Shown here in pieces: positions 20,173 to 28,047 of a DNA stretch of 64,000 bases. The stretch lies in the NCBI RefSeq assembly GCF_000732625.1, contig NZ_JPJI01000032.1:1226193-1290192 (forward strand), in the 5' to 3' direction. The position numbers were made by a program, and so were the translations under genes. The notes under the pieces were generated by a model. It ran no database searches, was not told the DNA's origin, and saw only the letters and a program-made list of their open reading frames with translations. This DNA comes from Nonlabens ulvanivorans (lineage in GTDB: Bacteria; Bacteroidota; Bacteroidia; Flavobacteriales; Flavobacteriaceae). The first letter of the stretch is position 1. Each line of letters begins with the position of its first letter.

Positions 20173-20655
20173 ATGAAGCATTTATACCAAACCCAAAATG
20201 ACCAATTCTCTGTCGCTTATTTCCTTTTAAGAACAATTCTAGGTGCATATTTAATCTATCATGCTAGTTTAAATCTTTTTGATTTTGATGCTTTTTACCT
20301 AGATAGTATTAATTATTCTAATAAGACCGGTTTTCAAAGTTTACTAGGAATAGTATCCCCATTTCTACCATTTGTTGAGCTGTTTATAGGTGTCCTTATC
20401 TTAACCGGTTTATATACGTCAGTATGTTTGCGTTGGTCTATTATTTTAGGGATTCTAGTAACTATTTTTCTTCATATAAGTGGAGATTATCAAGCGGCGC
20501 TATGGCATACCTACTTAATTGTCGCTAAAGTTATATTAGTCAGTAATCTATATTACAATAGATTATCTGTAGACTATTATCAACTTTGGCAAATATATAA
20601 TGAGACAGAATCTGAAGATGTAGAAGAGTACATCAAATATGAGACTATTGAGTAA
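20173..20655 (+). CDS. DoxX-like membrane protein
   Basis: A 160-residue protein with four predicted membrane helices at about 17-35, 58-84, 88-105 and 112-128. FVELFIGVLILTGLYT in the second helix is typical of DoxX/MauE-like proteins, which are often linked to thiol or respiratory chemistry. The tail is acidic (ETESEDVEEYIKYETIE) and probably cytosolic. The 253 bases before it show only AT-rich sequence with no confident promoter. No functional partner is adjacent, so the specific role is unknown. Confidence 0.6.
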   Translation: MKHLYQTQNDQFSVAYFLLRTILGAYLIYHASLNLFDFDAFYLDSINYSNKTGFQSLLGIVSPFLPFVELFIGVLILTGLYTSVCLRWSIILGILVTIFLHISGDYQAALWHTYLIVAKVILVSNLYYNRLSVDYYQLWQIYNETESEDVEEYIKYETIE

Positions 20656-20697
20656 ATAAAAAATAATAATTTGTAAAATATAGTATTCTTTCCATAA

Positions 20698-20736
20698 TGT
20701 AAAGTATATTTGTCATTATTATAAAATAACTTTACA
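20698..20736. promoter_or_regulatory. Inverted repeat around a TAnnTTTG box, possible XRE operator
   Basis: TGTAAAGT (20698-20705) and its exact complement ACTTTACA (20729-20736) are 23 bases apart and flank TATATTTG (20705-20712), which fits the -7 consensus. No good -33 TTG is at the right distance. The site ends just before the start of an operon that encodes an XRE repressor, so autoregulation is a reasonable inference. Confidence 0.45.
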
Positions 20737-20738
20737 AT

Positions 20739-21191
20739 ATGAAAAATTCTGTTTTAAAAAGATTTTGCGAGTTAGAAAAAAAAGGTGGTGCATTTCCATT
20801 ATTACCAGCTTCATTTTTATGGATAGGTATAGGAGTATGTGTTCTTTCTATTCTTACAATGACAATAGTAGCCTTACAGGCAGGTGATCATGTTCTTTTT
20901 TTTAAGGAATTGTGTATGCATTTTATTTTAGTTGGTCTTTTTATGATGACACTAGCTAAAGATAAAAATGAAGATGAACGCATTAAAAGATTAAGGTATC
21001 GAGCGTTTGCATTTGCATTTGTATTAGGGACATTTACACTATTGATGATGAGAATAGTAGTCGTTACAATTAATAGTATCAAAGATGAGTTACCACAGGA
21101 ATGGGAATATAATCAGAGTTTTTTCTTTATTATCTCTTCATATCTGTTTTATTATCTAATGTACTTTCAGATTTTTAAAAAGCAGTTGTAA
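20739..21191 (+). CDS. Membrane protein paired with XRE regulator
   Basis: A 150-residue protein with four predicted helices at about 22-44, 52-69, 88-106 and 123-144. The cytosolic loop between helices 2 and 3 contains KDKNEDERIKRLRYRAFAFAF, the DERI..LRxRA pattern seen in small membrane proteins encoded next to YozG-type XRE regulators. Its stop codon shares one base with the start of the regulator gene (TAATG), so the two are translationally coupled. The function of such pairs is not established; I name it only by context. Confidence 0.7.
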   Translation: MKNSVLKRFCELEKKGGAFPLLPASFLWIGIGVCVLSILTMTIVALQAGDHVLFFKELCMHFILVGLFMMTLAKDKNEDERIKRLRYRAFAFAFVLGTFTLLMMRIVVVTINSIKDELPQEWEYNQSFFFIISSYLFYYLMYFQIFKKQL

Positions 21192-21394
21192 TGAAGAATA
21201 CAGTTCATGTACAACGTGCGATCCATCAGATGAATCAAACAGAATTAGCTCAAGCTATTGGTGTATCTAGACAAACGATAAGTTCTATTGAGAAAAATAG
21301 ATATGTACCATCAACCGTACTAGCTCTCAAAATGGCTAGACTTTTTAAAGTACCTGTTGAAGATATTTTTATTCTTGAAGAAAGTGATGAGTGA
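21191..21394 (+). CDS. XRE-family HTH regulator (YozG-like)
   Basis: A 67-residue Cro/CI-type protein that is almost all helix-turn-helix: MNQTELAQAIGVSRQTISSIEKNRYVPS, then ALKMARLFKVPVEDIF. It has no separate effector domain. One-base overlap with the preceding membrane protein gene shows they are one operon, and an inverted repeat at the operon promoter is a candidate binding site. The gene ends directly against the convergent gene at 21395. Confidence 0.88.
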   Translation: MKNTVHVQRAIHQMNQTELAQAIGVSRQTISSIEKNRYVPSTVLALKMARLFKVPVEDIFILEESDE

Positions 21395-21410
21395 TTATTT
21401 CATCACTTTC
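21380..21410. terminator. Hairpin shared by two convergent gene ends
   Basis: Perfect 11-base arms gaaagtgatga (21380-21390) and tcatcactttc (21400-21410) with a nine-base loop. It spans the stop codons of the XRE gene and the convergent gene. There is no T run on either side, so it is a candidate bidirectional transcription barrier, not a classical terminator. Confidence 0.45.
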
Positions 21411-22102
21411 ACATCAGTAACGGGAATTTCTATACCATACAGGCTACGTGTAGTTGGTAAAGGAAAACCACCATCCGTCATTTTCCAATCGCTCCATTTT
21501 GCCTCGATACCATCAAAAGGAATAATACTTACCCACATTTTAAAAGCAACAGGTTTATTATCTTCATCAACTTCCCATACATAAACATCACCTGGAGTAG
21601 TGCCGCCAGATTTATAACGTACTAGTAGTTTTCTTTTCCCATCCTCTTCAATGAGCTCGCGCTCTGTGCCAATATCAAAAATTTTATAAGGCGCAACAAC
21701 CCAAAAACTATCATTATTAAAGTTTTTTGAAGCATAGGCAATGGCATCTTCTAATTCTTTACCACTCAGTTTTTGATCACCTTTCCATGCAAAACTTATT
21801 TGTGGATATTGAGTTGCGTAAGCAACTTTATAGTCTTCCCAGTAAACATCCACCGCGTTTTGCTGGACTTTCCATACATATTTATTGACACCTCTAAAAG
21901 TCCAATGAATTTCTTTTACTTGCGTAAATTCTTTATTGTTAATCGACTCAAGGATAGCATATCCTAGCTCATCTGCCGCAGCACCTTTTTCTCCTTGCGG
22001 TACATCGTCATTAAAAACTATTTTTAAAACGATAAAAACGACTAAAAGTAACGCAAGTATCCCTAGAACGATTTTTAATAAAATTCTTCCGATTTTTTTC
22101 AA
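21395..22102 (-). CDS. Conserved hypothetical protein with N-terminal membrane anchor
   Basis: A 235-residue protein. Residues 8-28 form one strongly hydrophobic helix after a basic start (MKKIGRILLK), without a lipobox, so it is probably anchored in the inner membrane with the rest in the periplasm. The soluble part is rich in aromatic residues (HWTFRGVNKYVWKV, VDVYWEDYKVAY, DVYVWEVDED) in a beta-strand pattern, like a lipid- or ligand-binding fold. I do not recognise the family. It faces the XRE gene end to end and diverges from the gene at 22160. Confidence 0.65.
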   Translation of the reverse strand: MKKIGRILLKIVLGILALLLVVFIVLKIVFNDDVPQGEKGAAADELGYAILESINNKEFTQVKEIHWTFRGVNKYVWKVQQNAVDVYWEDYKVAYATQYPQISFAWKGDQKLSGKELEDAIAYASKNFNNDSFWVVAPYKIFDIGTERELIEEDGKRKLLVRYKSGGTTPGDVYVWEVDEDNKPVAFKMWVSIIPFDGIEAKWSDWKMTDGGFPLPTTRSLYGIEIPVTDVKVMK

Positions 22103-22159
22103 AGCTGAATGTTTTTGTGCAATTTCGGGTCAAAGATAATGGACATAATAATATAACAA

Positions 22160-22681
22160 ATGAAATTACTAGGAATAGGCTCAAGAATTAATCATGACAC
22201 ATATGGTTTTGGTGTTGTTACTAATGTTACTGCAAAACATTATTGGGTTACTTTTCAAAAAGACGGATTAGAGACATTAGATCTGGATGAAGAATTTGAG
22301 GTTATAGAGGCCTGTGAGGATGACGTGGATACGGTAAGTTTTTATGAAGTAGAGAAAAGCTTAAGAGAGATATTAGAACGATTCTCTGATGTGACGCAAA
22401 TCGTTCCTCTTGCAGATAAGTATAAGAATGGTACTATGGTGCTCAAACCAGCAGATTCTAACCTGTCTGTAAAAGAAATACCTATTAACACTTTCTGGCA
22501 TAAAATTGTCATGCTGCGAGATAGACTACGTGTTATGGAGCAAAAGATCAATAGCTCAGATCTAGATGATCAGGCTAAAGTTGATTTACAACAGTACATT
22601 ACAAGGATATATGGTAGCTTAACGACATTTAACGTATTATTTGCTAGTAAAGAACAGCAGTTTAAAGGTAGTGGTAAGTAG
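22160..22681 (+). CDS. Hypothetical protein with N-terminal Tudor/CarD-like strand motif
   Basis: A 173-residue, probably cytosolic protein. The start, GSRINHDTYGFGVVTNVTAKHYWVTF, has the GxxxxHxxYGxGxVxxV pattern used by small five-stranded barrels found at the ends of UvrD/PcrA helicases and in CarD-like factors that bind RNA polymerase. The rest is helical with KIVMLRDRLRVMEQKIN, a probable coiled coil. It is followed by a strong terminator and appears to be a single-gene unit. Role unknown; an RNA-polymerase or nucleic-acid link is inference from the strand motif only. Confidence 0.65.
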   Translation: MKLLGIGSRINHDTYGFGVVTNVTAKHYWVTFQKDGLETLDLDEEFEVIEACEDDVDTVSFYEVEKSLREILERFSDVTQIVPLADKYKNGTMVLKPADSNLSVKEIPINTFWHKIVMLRDRLRVMEQKINSSDLDDQAKVDLQQYITRIYGSLTTFNVLFASKEQQFKGSGK

Positions 22682-22740
22682 TTTAAGGAATGGCATCTTC
22701 AACTTTGAGCTGATGAATACTGCGGTAAAATATTTTCAAA

Positions 22741-22772
22741 AAAAAATCCAGCTCTTAGAGCTGGATTTTTTT
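22741..22772. terminator. Bidirectional Rho-independent terminator
   Basis: tccagctct (22747-22755) pairs with agagctgga (22757-22765). There is an A run on the left and a T run on the right, so it can stop both the gene ending at 22681 and ppa arriving from the other side. Confidence 0.88.
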
Positions 22773-22805
22773 TACATCACTACTTAAAGTAGGTAAGTAG
22801 AAGGC

Positions 22806-23348
22806 CTATTGATTGTTAGGAAACTTCTTTTTATAATCTTCAATAGATTGTTTAACGATTTCCATCGCCTTATCACGACCTTGAAACTCTTCAACCTCTA
22901 CAGTTTTATTTTCTAATTTTTTATAATCTTGGAAGAAATTACGCATTTCTTTTTTCCAGAATTCTGGTAATTCACTTACATCATTAAAGTGAGCAACAGA
23001 CATGTCGTTTGCAGCAACAGCGATAATTTTATCGTCCATCTCGCCACCATCTAACATTTGCATGACACCTATTACTTTAGCCTCTACCAAACACATAGGT
23101 ACAATCTCTATTTGAGAAAGTACTAGAATATCTAGTGGATCTTCATCATCACAATAGGTTTGTGGGATAAAACCATAGTTGGTTGGATAATACATAGAAG
23201 AATAGATAACTCTATCCAGTATCAACATACCAGAATCTTTATCTAATTCATATTTTGCTCTTGTATTCTTAGGGATTTCAATAATTCCCATTACTTTTTC
23301 TGGCGCATCTTCGCCATAACTTACATCATGCCATGGATGTTGTCTCAT
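22806..23348 (-). CDS. ppa: Inorganic pyrophosphatase, family I
   Basis: Hydrolyses pyrophosphate to phosphate in the cytosol, pulling biosynthetic reactions forward. Contains the signature DEDPLDIL and [16 protein letters not shown], with the other metal-binding acids in [11 protein letters not shown] and the conserved [10 protein letters not shown] start at the ATG at 23348 ([12 protein letters not shown], 180 residues). A frame reaching 23405 exists only because an upstream iterated palindrome happens to be open; its 19 extra residues ([10 protein letters not shown]...) are not protein-like. A TAnnTTTG box precedes the gene. Confidence 0.93.
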   Translation of the reverse strand: MRQHPWHDVSYGEDAPEKVMGIIEIPKNTRAKYELDKDSGMLILDRVIYSSMYYPTNYGFIPQTYCDDEDPLDILVLSQIEIVPMCLVEAKVIGVMQMLDGGEMDDKIIAVAANDMSVAHFNDVSELPEFWKKEMRNFFQDYKKLENKTVEVEEFQGRDKAMEIVKQSIEDYKKKFPNNQ

Positions 23349-23370
23349 AGTTCTCTGTTTTTCAAGGCAG

Positions 23371-23378
23371 CAAAAGTA
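23371..23378 (-). promoter_or_regulatory. Candidate -7 box of ppa
   Basis: TACTTTTG on the minus strand fits TAnnTTTG and lies 22 bases upstream of the ppa start. The region where the -33 element should lie is occupied by the iterated palindrome at 23389-23403 and has no TTG. Confidence 0.45.
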
Positions 23379-23388
23379 GTATGGTTTA

Positions 23389-23403
23389 CGCTTTCGCGAA
23401 AGC
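23389..23403. repeat. Iterated palindrome cgctttcgcgaaagc, copy 5 (ppa upstream)
   Basis: Perfect core in the divergent region between ppa and the VWA gene, about where the ppa -33 element would be. It is open in frame upstream of ppa, which misleads start prediction. Confidence 0.9.
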
Positions 23404-23541
23404 ATTTTCTGATTAACTTATCGATAAAAGTGGTCAGTTTACACCTAAAACAGATTTTTTTACCCATTTCTAAACTTTAAACCCATGTTAAATTGAATCT
23501 TCAAGGAAGGAAATGCCATTTTTCACGACTATCTTTAACCT

Positions 23542-24687
23542 ATGATGCAAGAAAGAGCAGGATTTAAATTTGAACTTTTTAACCCTAAAGATGTTGATCC
23601 TTTTGATAAACTATTTGGGATTTTTAAAGAACTTATTACACACACTTCAGGTGATTTTGATGAGGCCATTGACTGGCTGCGTGAGCTTGATAAAGAATAT
23701 AAACTTACCACACCAGATTACACTGTTGATGATTTTATTAATGATCTATTAGAACGTGGATTTATAAAGCAAGAAATTGATCCCAACGCCGGCGGTGATG
23801 GAAGTGGTGATGATGAAAACCCAGCCGGTTTTACAATCACTGCAAAGACAGAACAACTATTACGCAAGCATGCCCTAGAACAAATCTTTGGTAACATGCG
23901 TAAAGGGAATAGCGGGAATCATAAAACAGGTAAACTAGGCCAAGGTGATGAACACAGTGGAGATTATAGAGCTTATCGTTTTGGTGATGGATTGGACCGT
24001 ATTTCTATGACTGAGAGTTTGCGCAATGCGCATATCAATCATGGTATGGGAAACTTTAACCTGACTGAAGATGATCTAGTGGTAGAAGACACACAGTTTA
24101 AAGCGCAAATGTCTACCGTTTTGATGATCGATATCTCACACTCCATGATTTTGTATGGAGAAGATCGCATCACACCTGCAAAAAAAGTAGCGATGGCACT
24201 GGCAGAGTTAATAACGACTCGTTATCCTAAAGACACTTTAGATATTATCGTTTTTGGGAATGATGCGTGGCCCATAAAAATTGCCGATTTGCCTTACCTC
24301 AAAGTAGGTCCTTATCATACCAACACGGTAGCTGGATTACAATTAGCCATGGATATACTGCGTCGCAAGCGTAATACCAATAAGCAAATCTTTATGATCA
24401 CAGATGGGAAACCGAGTTGTTTGCGATTAAAAGATGGTCGATATTATAAAAACAGTAATGGACTCGATGAGTACATCGTAGAGAAGTGTTATACCATGGC
24501 GGCACAAGCACGTAGATTACATATTCCTATAACCACATTTATGATAGCCAACGATCCTTATCTACAACGATTTGTAGATGAATTCACCGAAGCTAATCAA
24601 GGAAAAGCCTTTTTTACCGGACTGCAAGGTCTAGGTGAAATGATCTTTACAGACTATGAAGCAAATAGAAAGAAGAGATTGAAGTAA
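23542..24687 (+). CDS. VWA-domain protein, partner of AAA+ ATPase
   Basis: A 381-residue protein. The N-terminal about 180 residues are helical and acidic with a glycine-rich linker (about 82-92). Then comes a von Willebrand A domain with a complete metal site: D197-x-S199-x-S201 in MIDISHS, a threonine in NTVAGLQLAM, and the aspartate in FMITDGKPS. Pairs of a VWA protein and a MoxR/chelatase-type ATPase are known to act as remodelling or metal-insertion machines; the ATPase follows 124 bases downstream on the same strand. No signal peptide, so it is cytosolic. There is no porphyrin or cobalamin gene nearby to argue for a chelatase proper. Confidence 0.8.
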   Translation: MMQERAGFKFELFNPKDVDPFDKLFGIFKELITHTSGDFDEAIDWLRELDKEYKLTTPDYTVDDFINDLLERGFIKQEIDPNAGGDGSGDDENPAGFTITAKTEQLLRKHALEQIFGNMRKGNSGNHKTGKLGQGDEHSGDYRAYRFGDGLDRISMTESLRNAHINHGMGNFNLTEDDLVVEDTQFKAQMSTVLMIDISHSMILYGEDRITPAKKVAMALAELITTRYPKDTLDIIVFGNDAWPIKIADLPYLKVGPYHTNTVAGLQLAMDILRRKRNTNKQIFMITDGKPSCLRLKDGRYYKNSNGLDEYIVEKCYTMAAQARRLHIPITTFMIANDPYLQRFVDEFTEANQGKAFFTGLQGLGEMIFTDYEANRKKRLK

Positions 24688-24720
24688 AATTAAACAGAAG
24701 TATCATAAAATAATATACAA

Positions 24721-24801
24721 TGTCAGTCAGAGCTTGTCGAAGGCTATGTTTTAACTAACCATAAATGTTAATACAAACTGTAAACTGCCTACTGTAAACG
24801 G
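24721..24801. repeat. Remnants of short dispersed repeats between VWA and AAA+ genes
   Basis: agcttgtcgaaggc (24730-24743) is half of the common bacterial element gagcttgtcgaagg. Further on, actgtaaac occurs twice (from about 24776 and from 24791). Both resemble short repeats frequent in Bacteroidota spacers. They separate two genes that are expected to be co-expressed. Confidence 0.5.
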
Positions 24802-24811
24802 AGACAAAAAC

Positions 24812-26275
24812 ATGAACATAGAAAAAATAAATACCTTAGGTCAACTTAAAAAGTCAGGATGGAAATCGAGATCTATAAAAGATGAACTAAGAGATAACCT
24901 AAGAGAAAATATAAAAAAAGGAGTCGATTCTTTTACAGGGATTCATGGTTATGAAAATACCGTAATTCCAGAATTAGAACGTGCTATTTTATCCAGGCAT
25001 AATATCAACTTACTTGGATTGCGTGGTCAGGCAAAAACCCGACTCGCACGATTAATGACAGGTTTGCTGGATGAGTATATTCCATATATATCAGATAGTG
25101 AGATACATGACGATCCATTAGCACCATTATCCAGGACTGCCATTGAGTTGATAGAAAAACATGGTGACAAAACACCCATCTCGTGGTTGCATAGAGATGA
25201 ACGTTTCTATGAAAAACTTGCCACACCAGATGTTACCGTGGCAGATTTAATAGGTGATATAGATCCTATAAAAGCGGCAAACCTTAAACTAAGCTATGCA
25301 GACGACCGAGTGATCCACTATGGAATGATACCACGTGCCAATCGATGCATTTTTGTTATCAATGAATTACCAGATCTACAAGCACGTATTCAAGTAGCAT
25401 TATTCAATATTCTGCAAGAAGGCGATATTCAAATACGCGGTTTTAAGTTGAGGTTAGAGCTTGATATGCAATTTCTATTCACGGCAAATCCTGAGGATTA
25501 TACCAATCGAGGTAGTATCGTTACACCGCTTAAAGATCGTATAGGTTCACAAATTTTAACGCACTATCCAGAAACCATAGAAATCGCCAAAACGATTACA
25601 CAACAAGAAGCTCGTAAGGATGAACGTACTGAAAACACCGTAATTGTTCCAGAATTAGCAAAAGACTTGTTAGAACAAATTAGTTTTTGTGCACGTGATA
25701 GTGAATATGTAGATGAAAAGAGTGGTGTAAGTGCACGTATGAGCATCACTGCTTATGAAAACTTATTGAGTACTGCAGAGCGTCGTGCACTGATGAATGG
25801 AGACGATTCCACCACATTACGCTTCTCAGACTTCACTGGTGTCATTCCTTCTATTACTGGTAAAATAGAGTTGGTCTATGAAGGAGAGCAAGAAGGTGCT
25901 GCCTTTGTTGCAAATGAATTAATAGGAGATGCGACAAAGAAATTGTTCCCAGAATATTTTCCTGAAATTAAGAAACTTCAAAAACCGGATGAAGAAACGC
26001 CTTATGACAAGCTACTAGAATGGTTCTTTAATAATGATGGCTTAGAATTACTTGATGAACTCAATGATGCAGATTATAAAGCATTATTAGATCAGGTAAC
26101 GCCATTAACAGACCTAGTTGAAAAATACCAGCCAGAATTCCCTATGGAAGATCGTTATTTCTTGAAAGAATTTATTTTATGGTCTTTAGTAGAGTTTGAT
26201 AAATTAAGTAAAAAACGATTTACTGAAGGATATCAATTTAATGATTTATACAGTAGTTTTATCAAAGGGATTTAA
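24812..26275 (+). CDS. AAA+ ATPase, MoxR / magnesium-chelatase subunit I-like
   Basis: A 487-residue cytosolic ATPase. Walker A is GLRGQAKT (residues 69-76), with alanine where most AAA+ proteins have glycine, as in MoxR. Walker B ends INE (N184-E185) where the family has DE. FTANPEDYTNRGSIVTPLKDRIG supplies sensor 1 and an arginine-finger region. The C-terminal 130 residues are acidic and helical. Databases often call this protein magnesium chelatase, but nothing here supports chlorophyll synthesis. Its likely partner is the VWA protein upstream. Substrate unknown. Confidence 0.82.
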   Translation: MNIEKINTLGQLKKSGWKSRSIKDELRDNLRENIKKGVDSFTGIHGYENTVIPELERAILSRHNINLLGLRGQAKTRLARLMTGLLDEYIPYISDSEIHDDPLAPLSRTAIELIEKHGDKTPISWLHRDERFYEKLATPDVTVADLIGDIDPIKAANLKLSYADDRVIHYGMIPRANRCIFVINELPDLQARIQVALFNILQEGDIQIRGFKLRLELDMQFLFTANPEDYTNRGSIVTPLKDRIGSQILTHYPETIEIAKTITQQEARKDERTENTVIVPELAKDLLEQISFCARDSEYVDEKSGVSARMSITAYENLLSTAERRALMNGDDSTTLRFSDFTGVIPSITGKIELVYEGEQEGAAFVANELIGDATKKLFPEYFPEIKKLQKPDEETPYDKLLEWFFNNDGLELLDELNDADYKALLDQVTPLTDLVEKYQPEFPMEDRYFLKEFILWSLVEFDKLSKKRFTEGYQFNDLYSSFIKGI

Positions 26276-26286
26276 AATAATAACTT

Positions 26287-27147
26287 TTGAAAAGATTACT
26301 ATTATTCATTATACCGTTATTTCTGTGGAGTTGTGCTGATAAAGTGCAACTTCAAGAAATGACAGAAAAAGAGCGACTTAAGGCAGAAGAACTAGCTAAT
26401 ATTATTCAAGATGCTTATAACCATGACAAGGCAGCTGTTTTATCTGATTATTTTGATGCTATTGAATTCTCAAAAAGGGTAAGAATACCTGAATTGCGAC
26501 CAGGTGAAAAACCACCTCAAATTGTATTGAACATTATTCACCAGATGTTTGAAACATTTAATAATAATTTATTTGAACATCTTGCTGTAAATGCTTCAAA
26601 ATTAAATTTGTTACACATTCATAAAAAAGATGATGTTATAAGGCTTACTTACATTCTGGAGAATGAAGAATCTTTCTATAATTATTTAGTTTTCTATATT
26701 TCTCCTAATAGTCAAAAGGAATTTGAAATAGCAAACATATATAGCGTTTATGATGGATTAAGTCTAGGTCAAAACGTAAATCAATTTGCCAGTAGATATG
26801 GATCTAATTCTATGATTTTTTTAAATGGCCTAATGGAGGCGAATAATATCTATTTAGAAGCAGAGTCGTACATGAATCAAGGTGATTTCAAAAAAGCATA
26901 TCAATTATTGGACTCCATCGATGATAAACATAAGAATGTTCAAAAATATGCCGCCTCTAGGTTAAGATTGTCTGAGTATGTTGATAATGATACTTATAAG
27001 AAAGAGCTTCAAAATATGCAATCCATTTCACCTAATCGACAAAGTAAACTATTATATCAATGTATTATTGATGGATTGGATAATGAAGATGAAGAACGAT
27101 ATATAGAATGTTTTATTGAACTAGAAAACCTGCTTTTTGAAACTTAA
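26287..27147 (+). CDS. Hypothetical lipoprotein
   Basis: Starts with TTG at 26287 (MKRLLLFIIPLFLWSCADK), giving a clean lipoprotein signal with cysteine at residue 16, so it is an exported lipoprotein. The 286-residue protein is mostly helical with an acidic end and ESYMNQGDFKKAYQLLDSI, which resembles one TPR hairpin. It begins 11 bases after the AAA+ gene and is probably in its operon, hinting at an envelope task linked to the VWA/AAA+ pair. I do not recognise the family. It converges with the thioredoxin gene and overlaps its stop by four bases. Confidence 0.7.
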   Translation: MKRLLLFIIPLFLWSCADKVQLQEMTEKERLKAEELANIIQDAYNHDKAAVLSDYFDAIEFSKRVRIPELRPGEKPPQIVLNIIHQMFETFNNNLFEHLAVNASKLNLLHIHKKDDVIRLTYILENEESFYNYLVFYISPNSQKEFEIANIYSVYDGLSLGQNVNQFASRYGSNSMIFLNGLMEANNIYLEAESYMNQGDFKKAYQLLDSIDDKHKNVQKYAASRLRLSEYVDNDTYKKELQNMQSISPNRQSKLLYQCIIDGLDNEDEERYIECFIELENLLFET

Positions 27148-27893
27148 GCTTCTAATTTTGTAATCAACTCCTCAATAATTCCAGTAAACTCATTATTCTT
27201 TTCGGCTTTTCTTTTTGCTTTTTTAGCCATTTTAAGAGCTTTTCTATTTTCACCATTTTTAGCGAGTAAGTGCGCATAGGTTTCTAGGTTAGAAGTAAAC
27301 TCTTCAAGCTCAATTGAGCGTTGAATTAAAATAAGTGCGCAAGCTATATCTTGTGGATCAGTAAGTTTTTGATAAATTTTCCAAGATAATGCATTGAGTT
27401 GGTGCGCATCATACCAGATGGTCTCTAGATTTTCTACTGTCAGTTTAGGGTTAGCACCTGCAATTAGTTCATGTTTTGAAGGTTTGCCACGGTAGGCAAG
27501 TAGGTTTCCTACAATAGTCATGTCGTCATGTCTTTCTATCATATCAACCATATCTTCACGTTTAACGGCGCTACCTGTACGACCTAGCACACGCCCGTTT
27601 TTAATAAAAAAGTAGGCAGGAATCGAATTCACTTTTAAAATATCGTCGGCAATATTACTGTCGGTATCCATAAAGTATACTGTGGTATCCACGGTTTCAT
27701 CCTCATCAATGTCTTGCATGATGGGTTTCATATAACGACATGGACCACACCAAGACGCTGTAAAGTATAAAACCTTAAGCTGGTTGTCCTCTAACATTAC
27801 AGTTTCTTCCATACTTTCATCAGTGACCCAGTTTTGGGCTAGAGTTGGAATGGTTATAACAAGTGCAAAAAAGCTTAAAAGTATCTGTCGCAT
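27144..27893 (-). CDS. Exported thioredoxin-like protein
   Basis: Signal peptide at residues 1-19 (cleavage near TLA|QNW), then a thioredoxin domain with active site W48-C-G-P-C52 and the cis-proline in VNSIPAYFF near 97. After the thioredoxin fold, residues about 130-249 are helical and end in a lysine-rich TPR-like region (ALKMAKKAKRKAEK). It is inferred to act in the periplasm as a disulfide reductase or isomerase. Target proteins are unknown. It reads away from mazG, with an iterated palindrome in the shared upstream region. Confidence 0.85.
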   Translation of the reverse strand: MRQILLSFFALVITIPTLAQNWVTDESMEETVMLEDNQLKVLYFTASWCGPCRYMKPIMQDIDEDETVDTTVYFMDTDSNIADDILKVNSIPAYFFIKNGRVLGRTGSAVKREDMVDMIERHDDMTIVGNLLAYRGKPSKHELIAGANPKLTVENLETIWYDAHQLNALSWKIYQKLTDPQDIACALILIQRSIELEEFTSNLETYAHLLAKNGENRKALKMAKKAKRKAEKNNEFTGIIEELITKLEA

Positions 27894-27961
27894 ATCGGAT
27901 TGTTTGATATAATAGGAACTAATTTTATGCCATCTTTATTGTGGCGATAGGATTGATTGAA

Positions 27962-27983
27962 TTACGCTTTCGCGAAAGCGTAA
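27962..27983. repeat. Iterated palindrome, copy 6 (intergenic, 22-base perfect)
   Basis: Extended perfect palindrome with core acgctttcgcgaaagcgt and flanks tt/aa. It lies in the divergent spacer between the thioredoxin gene and mazG. Confidence 0.92.
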
Positions 27984-28047
27984 CAAATATAACTGCTATA
28001 CCTCACAATTTAATAATAGAAAAACCATTTACATAGTTATAGAAAAC

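Noticed and set aside
23349-23405. N-terminal extension of ppa (MLSRKRK...)
   Set aside because: It is created by the iterated palindrome and is absent from the pyrophosphatase family; the ATG at 23348 fits.
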